A DNA stretch of 7,735 bases from Desulfobulbus sp. (GCA_030600525.1 JAUVLX010000164.1:1-7735), one strand, 5' to 3'; numbered from the stretch's first letter, positions 1-6,149 are shown. A program made the numbers and translations. Notes: a model not told the origin generated them from the sequence alone.

Positions 1-231
1 AAGCGATTCTGTGAAGTTGACGGACTGGATAATGTAGAACCGGTTTCCGTTTTTCGCTCACCTGCATTTGGCAACGATTACGGTGTTACCGCTTCAACCG
101 GCCCCCTTGCTGGCCTACTCTCAAGGGCGGTTGTTGTTATCAACGAAGACGGCAACGTAGCTTACTCCCAGCAAGTTCCTGAAATTACGGAAGAACCAGA
201 CTATGACGCTGCCATTACAGCACTCAATTAA
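1..231 (+). CDS. tpx: Thiol peroxidase (Tpx), 3' part only
   Basis: This is the C-terminal 76 residues of an atypical 2-Cys peroxiredoxin that reduces hydrogen peroxide and alkyl hydroperoxides with thioredoxin as electron donor. The reading frame is open from base 1 and ends with TAA at 229-231; the start lies outside the window. The fragment begins KRFCEVDGLDNV, matching the RFCGAEGLNNV segment of E. coli Tpx, so the Cys at fragment residue 4 is the resolving cysteine. It continues with FRSPAFGNDYGV, GPLAGLLSRAVVVI and ends EITEEPDYDAAITALN, all in the family order. The peroxidatic cysteine would lie upstream and cannot be seen. A strong hairpin follows the stop codon and separates this unit from the downstream gcv cluster, to which it has no obvious functional link beyond general anaerobe redox defence. 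Confidence 0.93.
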   Translation, partial: KRFCEVDGLDNVEPVSVFRSPAFGNDYGVTASTGPLAGLLSRAVVVINEDGNVAYSQQVPEITEEPDYDAAITALN

Positions 232-248
232 TCAATACTGATACGTTC

Positions 249-281
249 TTTCCGGTCGGCCCGATAAGGGCCGACCGGAAA
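249..281 (+). terminator. GC-rich hairpin after tpx, likely transcription terminator
   Basis: A perfect 14-bp inverted repeat (TTTCCGGTCGGCCC at 249-262, its complement at 268-281) closes a five-base GATAA loop, 17 bases after the tpx stop. The stem is very stable. There is no run of T after it on either strand, only the three A or T bases inside the stem, so it may end transcription inefficiently or protect the mRNA 3' end instead. Its position directly after tpx supports the terminator reading. Confidence 0.7.
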
Positions 282-292
282 CACGAGAACGC

Positions 293-308
293 TCCCTGTT
301 TACAGGGA
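293..308. repeat. Second small hairpin downstream of tpx
   Basis: TCCCTG (293-298) and CAGGGA (303-308) can pair around a TTTA loop, 11 bases beyond the larger hairpin. It could be the second part of a tandem termination signal for tpx. The stem is only six base pairs and no T-tract follows, so the function is uncertain. Confidence 0.35.
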
Positions 309-367
309 ACAATTCCTTACTCCTGCCAAACCCATCCCCTTCCCAGCCCGAAACCTTTCTCCAGTTA

Positions 368-546
368 GGAGCTGTCCGTAAATAGGCTGGACAATATCGC
401 ACTCATATTTAGGTTAGACTTGGATGATCTAATTGAACAAAACCGCAGGCGTAGTTGTGCTACGTTGAGGACTTTGTGATTGAAGATCAGCCAAAGATGA
501 CCTGAAGATGCGATGCGAGATGTTCAAGTTATTTCAGGACAACTCC
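368..546. mobile_element. MITE-like element 1 (179 bp, TTA target duplication)
   Basis: The left end GGAGCTGTCCGTAAATA (368-384) and the right end TATTTCAGGACAACTCC (530-546) are inverted repeats agreeing at 14 of 17 positions. The trinucleotide TTA stands immediately outside both ends (365-367 and 547-549), as expected for a 3-bp target-site duplication. Inside is a hairpin CGTAG-TTGTG-CTACG (450-464) and a longer-range pair TTGAAC (433-438) with GTTCAA (522-527), so a single strand could fold over most of its length. There is no credible coding region. This is the form of a non-autonomous miniature element moved in trans by a transposase encoded elsewhere. A 3-bp TNA-type duplication is known for some IS5-family subgroups, so that family is a reasonable but unproven guess for the parent. 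It sits between the tpx terminator and the regulator promoter and interrupts no gene. Confidence 0.6.
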
Positions 547-549
547 TTA

Positions 550-787
550 CACAAAAACCGGTCGACAGGTGCGTGGTGCATGATACAAGGTGTACTGCAA
601 CAATTCTTCTCTCCTGCCCCTGCATTGCATCTGTAATTTTTCCTAAACAACCTTGTTTACGTCAGTTCTTTTCATATCCTGAGGCTTGCGCGTACCTGTC
701 AGCAAAAACAATATTACGTGTGCCCACATACCACACAGGCAAGCCACCGCCTCGCACTATCGAATTCATCATTTTTCGACATCTTTA
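550..787. other. Intergenic stretch without a recognisable gene
   Basis: About 240 bases between MITE-like element 1 and the promoter of the regulator gene. An open frame crosses it but starts inside the mobile element, is rich in Cys, Pro and Arg and resembles no family I know, so I do not call it a gene. The one structure I see is the near-perfect palindrome TAAACAA-CC-TTGTTTA at 644-659. I recognise no RNA gene or riboswitch here. Confidence 0.5.
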
Positions 788-820
788 TTGACATATCCAG
801 CAACATTTTTTACCTATAAT
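788..820 (+). promoter_or_regulatory. Probable sigma-70-type promoter of the lrp-gcv cluster
   Basis: A perfect TATAAT box lies at 815-820, and a perfect TTGACA lies at 788-793. The spacer between them is 21 bases, longer than the usual 16-18, so either the -35 match is accidental or the promoter is weak and needs an activator. No extended -10 TG is present. Transcription would begin near 827, giving a leader of roughly 25 bases before the ATG at 853. No other strong promoter is evident before gcvT, so this probably serves the regulator and at least gcvT. Confidence 0.55.
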
Positions 821-827
821 GCATTAT
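816..827. promoter_or_regulatory. Perfect 12-bp palindrome over the -10 box, candidate operator
   Basis: ATAATGCATTAT (816-827) is perfectly self-complementary. It covers five of the six bases of the -10 hexamer and reaches the likely transcription start. A dimeric regulator bound here would block RNA polymerase. The Lrp/AsnC-type protein encoded immediately downstream is the natural candidate, as many members of that family repress their own genes and prefer AT-rich sites. The binding itself is inference. Confidence 0.4.
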
Positions 828-852
828 TAAACTGTTTACAAAAAACTTCCCT

Positions 853-1296
853 ATGAAAATAGATCCGATCAACATTGCCATCATCAATCACCTCAGAGAT
901 GGTCGAGTACCCTACAAAACCATTGCCGACAAACTCTCCCTTGCTGAAGGTACCGTGCGGACACGCATCAGAAAACTTATCAAAGAAGGAATTCTGTCGA
1001 TTAACGGTCTGGTCAATCCAGAGGCCCTTCCAGACCAACAAGTTGTGATGGTGGGGGTACAGGTAAAAGACATGGATCTGGTAAAAAAAGGAGAAGAATT
1101 TAGCAAGCTCAAGGGTGTTATCTCTGTATGTGTCGTTACCGGTCGTTTTGACCTGATCGTAACCATCATGCTAAGAAATGACTTCGGCCTGCTCGAATTT
1201 TTTACCGAGGAAGTAGCCACCATAGAAAATGTACGGTCGGTTGAGACTTTTGTTGTCTACAAAAGCTTCAACCTCAAAGTACCATTACCTGACTGA
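853..1296 (+). CDS. Lrp/AsnC family transcriptional regulator
   Basis: A 147-residue protein of the usual Lrp/AsnC size. Residues 1-60 form the DNA-binding part, with a helix-turn-helix around residues 20-45 (YKTIADKLSLAEGTVRTRIR) followed by KEGIL and a wing. Residues 64-138 fit the ligand-binding RAM domain with its beta-alpha-beta-beta-alpha-beta pattern, including the TGRFDLIV segment at 96-103 where the family usually has G-x-(Y/F)-D, and the closing VETFVVYKSF. Members act as dimers or octamers and respond to amino acids. It lies 49 bases ahead of gcvT on the same strand, and Lrp is known to activate the gcv operon in E. coli, so glycine-responsive control of this cluster is a sensible inference. 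The ATG at 853 gives a full N-terminus but has only a poor ribosome binding site (the upstream sequence is ACAAAAAACTTCCCT). Specific ligand and targets cannot be read from the sequence. The siroheme decarboxylases AhbA/AhbB share this fold but show different signature segments. Confidence 0.9.
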   Translation: MKIDPINIAIINHLRDGRVPYKTIADKLSLAEGTVRTRIRKLIKEGILSINGLVNPEALPDQQVVMVGVQVKDMDLVKKGEEFSKLKGVISVCVVTGRFDLIVTIMLRNDFGLLEFFTEEVATIENVRSVETFVVYKSFNLKVPLPD

Positions 1297-1318
1297 ATCC
1301 TCTCTGAATAGAACTGCG

Positions 1319-1339
1319 TGGTTAATCAACCATAAGGAG
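1319..1339 (+). promoter_or_regulatory. gcvT ribosome binding site preceded by a small hairpin
   Basis: AAGGAG at 1334-1339 stands six bases before the ATG at 1346 and fixes that codon as the gcvT start, instead of an ATG in the same frame at 1229 inside the regulator gene. Just before it, TGGTT (1319-1323) and AACCA (1328-1332) can pair around AATC, leaving one base before the binding site. The hairpin is short and may be chance. Confidence 0.7.
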
Positions 1340-1345
1340 CTGAAA

Positions 1346-2629
1346 ATGAAAACGACACCTCTTCACAGCTGGCACTGTTCACAAGGTGCAAACATGGGAG
1401 AATTCGGCTCCTACGAGATGCCTCTCTGGTATCCTACCGGTGCCAAAGCAGAACACCTTGCCGTGATTAACAATGCAGGGTTATTTGATACCAGTCACAT
1501 GGCAGTCCTGACCATTAACGGTAAAAATGGACGTACACTCATCCAGCGGTGCTTTACTAAGGATATTGATGCCTGTATCGGCAAAAATAAAACACCTCTA
1601 GTCGCAGGCAGGTGTGTATATGGTATTTTCCTCAACCAAGAAGGCGGAGTAATCGATGATGCAATCGTCTACCAGTTCACTGCCAACGACTACATGCTTG
1701 TTGTCAATGCTGCAATGGGCAAAACCATAAAAGAGCATCTTACCAGCCACCTGCATGCAGAGGAATTGGTGACCATTCATGACCTTACCGACCAAGTGGG
1801 TAAGATGGACATCCAAGGACCTGCTTCTGGTCGAATCCTTGCCAAGATAATCAAAGACCCGGCAGTGCTGTTTAATAAAATGATCTACTTTTCCTTCAAA
1901 GGTTCCCTTGACCAAAACAAGCTCCCTTTCGCCCAGACCGAGCTACTCGACAACACACCGCTCATGGTCTCCAGAACAGGCTATACAGGTGAATTTGGCT
2001 TCGAACTCTTCGTCGCACCAGAACACATTACATCACTGTGGCACCAACTTCTTGAGGCTGGAAAAGAGGAAGGACTCATCCCTTGCGGTTTGGCAGCAAG
2101 GGATTCCCTTAGATCAGGTGCAGGCCTGCCGCTCTCTCATCAAGATATCGGTGACTGGCCCTTTGCCGACAATCCGTGGTTGTTCACTCTGCCCCTGGCT
2201 CCAAACAGCAATGATTTCACCAAAAAGTTTGTGGGCAGCAAAAGCCTTGAAAGTACAATTTCGTCCACCTGGACCCTCCCCTTTGCCGGGTATGATCTGA
2301 GAAAAATCCCGCTCAGCGAAAAAAGCAAGGTAACAGACCTTGATGGTACTATCCTCGGCATTCCCTTGACCTGTACCACAGACATGGCCATTGGCCGCGT
2401 CAATAATACCATCATCAGCCTGGCAAGCAATGAAGAAGACGGCAAACCTGAAGGCTTTAAACCCAAGGGACTCTGTTGCGGATTTGTTAAACTTAACACC
2501 AAGCTCGATACCGGCACCCAGGTGATCCTGACAGACGGTAAGCGTAAGTTAAAAATAGAAATAAGGGATGATATTCGACCTGGTCGGACTGCACGTCGAC
2601 CGGTGGCCAAAATGATCCCTTCATTATAA
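1346..2629 (+). CDS. gcvT: Glycine cleavage system T protein (aminomethyltransferase)
   Basis: It transfers the methylene group from the aminomethyl-lipoyl arm of GcvH to tetrahydrofolate, releasing ammonia and leaving dihydrolipoyl-GcvH; it acts in the cytoplasm. The 427-residue product shows the folate-binding fold. Examples are MPLWYPTGAKAEHLAVINNAGLFDTSHM (residues 25-52, key positions only), NQEGGVIDDAIVY (97-109), where the first Asp (104) aligns with the catalytic Asp101 region of E. coli GcvT, SRTGYTGEFGFEL (209-221) and CGLAARDSLRSGAG (247-260). The C-terminal part ends in IRPGRTARRP. It is about 60 residues longer than E. coli GcvT (364), with the extra length mainly in the C-terminal third. 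Where most relatives have LRLEAG it reads LRSGAG, which I associate with a deltaproteobacterial GcvT subfamily. The start at 1346 is chosen for its AAGGAG and because the family N-terminus TPLHSWH begins right there. It follows the regulator by 49 bases, and a mobile element separates it from gcvH. Confidence 0.94.
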   Translation: MKTTPLHSWHCSQGANMGEFGSYEMPLWYPTGAKAEHLAVINNAGLFDTSHMAVLTINGKNGRTLIQRCFTKDIDACIGKNKTPLVAGRCVYGIFLNQEGGVIDDAIVYQFTANDYMLVVNAAMGKTIKEHLTSHLHAEELVTIHDLTDQVGKMDIQGPASGRILAKIIKDPAVLFNKMIYFSFKGSLDQNKLPFAQTELLDNTPLMVSRTGYTGEFGFELFVAPEHITSLWHQLLEAGKEEGLIPCGLAARDSLRSGAGLPLSHQDIGDWPFADNPWLFTLPLAPNSNDFTKKFVGSKSLESTISSTWTLPFAGYDLRKIPLSEKSKVTDLDGTILGIPLTCTTDMAIGRVNNTIISLASNEEDGKPEGFKPKGLCCGFVKLNTKLDTGTQVILTDGKRKLKIEIRDDIRPGRTARRPVAKMIPSL

Positions 2630-2700
2630 CGCCTTTTTTATTTACAATATGACATACACCAGGTTAGCCCCTGTTCTGCCTTAAGAGGAACAACGAACCT

Positions 2701-2888
2701 TGATGGACTCATAAAAAGTCCATCACACTCTAAAAGATGGCTAAGTTAAAACACAGGTATACCAGGTAAGCGACCGAAGCAAGACTCCGGGAGAGGTATT
2801 TTTTATGGTGTGAAGGCATACATAGGGTATGTCAAGTACCATAAAAAATGCCACGACGCCGTAGATCGAAATTTTTACGACGCCATCA
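2701..2888. mobile_element. MITE-like element 2 (188 bp, ACCT target duplication) in the gcvT-gcvH gap
   Basis: The left end TGATGGACTCATAAAAA (2701-2717) and the right end TTTTTACGACGCCATCA (2872-2888) are inverted repeats matching at 14 of 17 positions. ACCT stands directly outside each end (2697-2700 and 2889-2892), a clean 4-bp target duplication. The left end also forms its own hairpin: TGATGGACT (2701-2709) pairs with AGTCCATCA (2717-2725). Further in are the palindrome GGTATACC (2756-2763), a large hairpin (2795-2852), and ACGACGCC repeated 24 bases apart (2853-2860 and 2877-2884). There is no coding region. It is unrelated to MITE-like element 1 in end sequence and target length. It splits the gcvT-gcvH junction; without it and one ACCT copy the gap would be about 110 bases. 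Transcription of gcvH-gcvPA-gcvPB-lipB presumably has to pass through it. Confidence 0.68.
2795..2852. repeat. Large internal hairpin of MITE-like element 2
   Basis: GGTATTTTTTATGGT (2795-2809) pairs with ACCATAAAAAATGCC (2838-2852) over 15 positions with a single T-G wobble. Within the loop, CATAC (2817-2821) pairs with GTATG (2827-2831) around ATAGG. The stacked hairpins would be stable in RNA and could extrude as a cruciform in supercoiled DNA. In a gcvT-gcvH transcript this would be a strong structure about 80 bases before the gcvH start. The arms lack a following free T-run of the kind needed for an intrinsic terminator. Confidence 0.75.
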
Positions 2889-2918
2889 ACCTAGCTTCAC
2901 CCCCAACTACAACTGCGT

Positions 2919-2923
2919 GGAGG
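2919..2923 (+). promoter_or_regulatory. gcvH ribosome binding site
   Basis: GGAGG stands seven bases before the ATG at 2931, a near-ideal Shine-Dalgarno sequence. It lies outside the mobile element, so the insertion left gcvH translation signals intact. The preceding ten bases AACTGCGTGG (2911-2920) occur identically at 1312-1321 ahead of gcvT. Confidence 0.8.
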
Positions 2924-2930
2924 TACCCCT

Positions 2931-3326
2931 ATGAAAGAATTAAACGAATTAAACATACCTGAAGACCTCGGTTATACAGAAGATCACGAATGGGCCCAGC
3001 AAACAGGTGAAACCATTAAGATTGGAGTAAGTGACTATGCCCAGGACCAGCTTGGTGACATTGTTTTTGCTGAACTTCCTGCTGTTGGCGACACCTTTAA
3101 CAAAGGTGATGAATTCGGCACCCTTGAGTCTGTCAAGGCTGTTTCCGAGCTCTATATCCCCATGAGCGGCGAGATTGTTGCTATTAATGAGGAACTCGAC
3201 GATGCTCCAGAGCTCGTTAATGAAGATCCTTACAAGAACTGGATGATCGAAATTAAACCAAGCGCTACAGAGGAATACGACCAGTTGCTTTCTGCCTCTG
3301 CCTACATGGACCTTCTCAAAGGATAA
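2931..3326 (+). CDS. gcvH: Glycine cleavage system H protein (lipoyl carrier)
   Basis: This small acidic protein carries the lipoyl arm that shuttles the aminomethyl intermediate from the P protein to the T protein and is reoxidised by the L protein. At 131 residues it is the normal family length. The conserved lipoylation motif GTLESVKAVSELYIPMSG runs from residue 63 to 80, with Lys69 as the attachment site. The N-terminal LGYTEDHEWAQ and the IGVSDYAQDQLGDIVFAELP strand-turn segment are also classical, as is the later DPYKNWMIEI. The ATG at 2931 has an excellent GGAGG. It is followed after five bases by gcvPA, so the two are co-transcribed. The lipB gene three genes downstream supplies the octanoyl group for Lys69. 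Confidence 0.97.
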   Translation: MKELNELNIPEDLGYTEDHEWAQQTGETIKIGVSDYAQDQLGDIVFAELPAVGDTFNKGDEFGTLESVKAVSELYIPMSGEIVAINEELDDAPELVNEDPYKNWMIEIKPSATEEYDQLLSASAYMDLLKG

Positions 3327-3331
3327 GCACC

Positions 3332-4666
3332 ATGCGATACCTCCCTCACACCCAGGAAGACATAACAGCAATGCTGCAGGTGACGGGTAACAAAAGCCTG
3401 GAAGATCTTTTTTCCGGCATCCCCGAATCCTGCCGCATGACCAATGACTGGCAGCTCCCGGAACCTAAAACGGAATGGGAGTTGAACGACCATATGCAGG
3501 CAATTGCCCAAACCATGAAGGTTGATCAGAACTTCAAGGTCCTGATCGGAGCGGGCAGCTACCATCACCACATCCCGGAAACAGTGAAAGCCCTAATGAG
3601 TCGGTCTGAGTTCCTGACGGCCTACACCCCCTATCAGCCAGAAATGGCTCAAGGAACATTGCAGGGCATCTTTGAGTATCAGACTCTCACTGCTCGTCTG
3701 TTGGGTATGGATGTTGTCAACGCCTCCATGTATGATGGTGCTTCCGCCCTTGCCGAGGCGCTGTTAATGGGTTTGAGGATTGGCAAAAAGAAAACCAAGG
3801 TTGCCGTTTCTGCAGCTATCCACCCACACTACCGGGCAACGGCAGCGGCCTACCTGTGCCCAACCGAATTTGAACTGATCGAACTTCCCTACCTTGAGGA
3901 CGGTCGCACTGATCTCAGCGGGTTGTCTGATTTGGAAGATGTCGCAGCGGTTGCGCTCCAGTCGCCTAATTTCTTTGGTGTGATCGAGGATCTTACTGGT
4001 GCTGGTCAGGTAATCCATGACCAGCAGGCCCTGTTCATTACCTGCTTTTCGGAACCACTAGCTTACGGACTGCTGAAAAAACCAGGAGACTGCGGCGCAG
4101 ATATCGTCTGTGGCGAAGGACAGAGTTTCGGCCTTTCCCGCTCCTTTGGCGGCCCTGGCCTCGGCATGTTCGGCTGCAAACAGCCATTTACCAGAAACCT
4201 TCCCGGTCGCCTGGTAGGCGAAACAACGGATCTAGACGGCAAGCGGGGCTATGTGTTGACCCTGGCGACCCGGGAACAGCATATCCGCCGGGAAAAGGCC
4301 ACCTCCAACATTTGCTCCAATCAGGGTATCTGTGCCATGACTGCCGGTATGTATATGGCCTCGCTGGGTGGTACCGGCCTGCGTGAACTGTCCCGCCTCA
4401 ACTACGATAAAACCCAGTACTTAAAAAATGCACTCGTTGCCCGAGGCGCGCGCCTCTTTTTTGAGGCCCCGACCTTCAATGAATTTGTAGTTGAGTTCCC
4501 ACAAGACTTTCAACCCGCTCACCAACGCCTGCTTGAGCAAAACATTGTCGCCGGACTGGAACTGGGCGGTTTATATCCAAAACTTAAGGGAAGATATCTC
4601 TTTGGAATAACGGAAACAACTTCCCGACAAGACATGGACAAAGTCGCAGATGAGGTGCAATCATGA
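3332..4666 (+). CDS. gcvPA: Glycine dehydrogenase (decarboxylating) subunit 1
   Basis: This is the N-terminal-half subunit of the split P protein, which with GcvPB decarboxylates glycine and passes the aminomethyl group to lipoyl-GcvH. At 444 residues it is full length for the family. Signature segments in order are RYLPHTQEDI (2-11), GAGSYHHHIP (73-82), AYTPYQPEMAQGTLQGIFEY (97-116), NASMYDGASALAEA (130-143) and the Gly-rich SRSFGGPGLGMFG near residue 275. This subunit has the aminotransferase fold but lacks the PLP lysine, which lies in GcvPB. AAAGGA at 3318-3323, inside the end of gcvH, is eight bases from the ATG. Its stop overlaps the gcvPB start by four bases (ATGA), the arrangement expected for subunits made in equal amounts. 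Confidence 0.96.
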   Translation: MRYLPHTQEDITAMLQVTGNKSLEDLFSGIPESCRMTNDWQLPEPKTEWELNDHMQAIAQTMKVDQNFKVLIGAGSYHHHIPETVKALMSRSEFLTAYTPYQPEMAQGTLQGIFEYQTLTARLLGMDVVNASMYDGASALAEALLMGLRIGKKKTKVAVSAAIHPHYRATAAAYLCPTEFELIELPYLEDGRTDLSGLSDLEDVAAVALQSPNFFGVIEDLTGAGQVIHDQQALFITCFSEPLAYGLLKKPGDCGADIVCGEGQSFGLSRSFGGPGLGMFGCKQPFTRNLPGRLVGETTDLDGKRGYVLTLATREQHIRREKATSNICSNQGICAMTAGMYMASLGGTGLRELSRLNYDKTQYLKNALVARGARLFFEAPTFNEFVVEFPQDFQPAHQRLLEQNIVAGLELGGLYPKLKGRYLFGITETTSRQDMDKVADEVQS

Positions 4667-6141
4667 AGAATCGCGTAGGAACCAGCGGTCTGATCCTAGA
4701 CGAGCCCCTGCTCTGGGAAAAAGGCAAAAAAGGCAGAAAAGGCATGTCCATTCCCCACAGTGATGTCCCCTCATCACCGTTGGACGAAGAGCTTATAGGT
4801 GCACCGGTAGATTTTCCCGACCTGAGTGAAGTTGATGTAGTGCGCCATTACACCCGTCTTTCCCAATGGAATTTCGGAGTGGACAGCGGTATGTACCCAT
4901 TGGGTTCATGCACGATGAAGTACAATCCGAAAATCAACGAAAAACAAGCTGCCACACCACAATTTGCTGCTGCACACCCCATGCTTGATGATCAGTATTC
5001 CCAGGGTGTTTTACAGATCATGTATGAACTGCAAAATCATCTTGCCGACATAACCGGCCTGGATGCGGTCTCCCTTCAGCCAGCTGCTGGTGCCCATGGT
5101 GAACTGACAGGGATGTTAATTTTCAACGCCTATCACCAAGGCCACCATTCCAAACGAACCAAGATTCTCATCCCGGACACGGCCCACGGAACTAACCCCG
5201 CTTCAGCGGCACTTTGCGGGTATCGATCCATCCCTGTCAAATCAAACGAAAACGGCATGCTGGATGCTTCTGACGTCAGCGAGCTGATGGATGAAGAGAC
5301 AGCCGGCATTATGATAACCAATCCCAACACCCTGGGACTCTTTGAAGGCCAGGTCAGGCAGATTGCCGAAATCGTCCATGCTAAAGGCGGCCTTGTCTAT
5401 GGCGATGGAGCCAACATGAATGCAGTACTCGGGGTGGCAGACATGAAAAAGTGTGGGGTCGATGTCCTCCATCTGAATCTGCACAAAACCTTTTCCACAC
5501 CCCATGGTGGCGGTGGCCCAGGAGCAGGCCCAGTATGCGTCACCAAAGAACTGGAACCCTTCCTGCCAGTTCCCCGCGCTTACAAAGACGGTGATCTTTA
5601 CCGCCTGGAGCTAGACCGTAAAGAGTCCATCGGCAGGGTACATGGTTTTCATGGCAATTTCGGAGTATTGGTCCGGGCCTACAGCTATATTCTCTCCATG
5701 GGGGCAGAAGGATTACTCAGGGCCAGCCAATTGGCAGTGCTCAACGCTAACTACATCCGGGAACAACTCAAGGATGTCTTCCACCTTCCGTATCCGCAGC
5801 CATGCATGCACGAATGTGTTTTTAGTGATCAACTTCAGAAAGACTACAAGGTCACCACCTTGGACATGGCCAAAAGGCTGATCGATTATGGTTTTCACCC
5901 ACCAACAATTTATTTCCCTCTGATTGTCCATGGGGCAATAATGATCGAACCTACTGAGACCGAATGCAAAGAGGATATCGATCAATTTATCGCCACCATG
6001 AAGGAAATCGCCAGAGAAGCCAGAGAGGAGCCTGACAAGGTGCGTAACGCCCCACAGCTCAGCAAGGTCAGACGCCTGGACGAGGTACATGCTGCCCGCT
6101 GTCCATGCCTTATCGGAACATGCACCCCGCCCGAACAATAA
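4663..6141 (+). CDS. gcvPB: Glycine dehydrogenase (decarboxylating) subunit 2, PLP-binding
   Basis: This is the catalytic subunit of the split glycine decarboxylase. Its 492 residues fit the family. HLNLHKTFSTPHGGGGPGAG (270-289) contains Lys275, the residue that binds pyridoxal phosphate. Other family segments are VGTSGLILDEPLLWE near the N-terminus, GMYPLGSCTMKYNPK (76-90), LQPAAGAHGELTGM (138-151), IPDTAHGTNPASA (170-182) and GDGANMNAVLG (248-258). The ATG overlaps the gcvPA stop and is preceded by GAGGTG at 4652-4657. The C-terminus after RRLDEVHAAR reads CPCLIGTCTPPEQ, with Cys at 480, 482 and 487. As I remember the family, relatives usually end in a short basic or aromatic tail here, so this cluster may be lineage-specific. 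The stop precedes the likely lipB start by only eight bases. Confidence 0.96.
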   Translation: MKNRVGTSGLILDEPLLWEKGKKGRKGMSIPHSDVPSSPLDEELIGAPVDFPDLSEVDVVRHYTRLSQWNFGVDSGMYPLGSCTMKYNPKINEKQAATPQFAAAHPMLDDQYSQGVLQIMYELQNHLADITGLDAVSLQPAAGAHGELTGMLIFNAYHQGHHSKRTKILIPDTAHGTNPASAALCGYRSIPVKSNENGMLDASDVSELMDEETAGIMITNPNTLGLFEGQVRQIAEIVHAKGGLVYGDGANMNAVLGVADMKKCGVDVLHLNLHKTFSTPHGGGGPGAGPVCVTKELEPFLPVPRAYKDGDLYRLELDRKESIGRVHGFHGNFGVLVRAYSYILSMGAEGLLRASQLAVLNANYIREQLKDVFHLPYPQPCMHECVFSDQLQKDYKVTTLDMAKRLIDYGFHPPTIYFPLIVHGAIMIEPTETECKEDIDQFIATMKEIAREAREEPDKVRNAPQLSKVRRLDEVHAARCPCLIGTCTPPEQ

Positions 6142-6149
6142 AAACAGTG

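Noticed and set aside
513..791. 92-codon open frame on the + strand
   Set aside because: It starts inside MITE-like element 1, has low-complexity Cys/Pro/Arg composition, matches no family I know, and runs into the promoter of the next gene.
853..1296. Siroheme decarboxylase subunit (AhbA/AhbB) instead of a regulator
   Set aside because: The single gene has a classical Lrp helix-turn-helix and RAM domain with GRFDL, lies in a gcv cluster, and has no second ahb-like partner.
1229..1345. Upstream in-frame ATG extending gcvT by 39 residues
   Set aside because: The extension overlaps the regulator gene, has no homology to GcvT N-termini, and the ATG at 1346 has a strong AAGGAG and the family-typical TPLHSWH start.
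2630..2640. T-run after gcvT as an intrinsic terminator
   Set aside because: No GC-rich stem precedes the T-run, and the downstream genes continue the same pathway.
2630..2930. Glycine riboswitch between gcvT and gcvH
   Set aside because: GGGAGAG at about 2789-2795 recalls a riboswitch motif, but the paired-aptamer architecture is absent and the region is explained by an element with terminal repeats and a target duplication.
6105..6149. Longest lipB frame starting at 6105
   Set aside because: It would overlap the end of gcvPB by 37 bases without a ribosome binding site and adds residues not seen in LipB; the 6150 start aligns better with E. coli LipB, though the choice is not certain.
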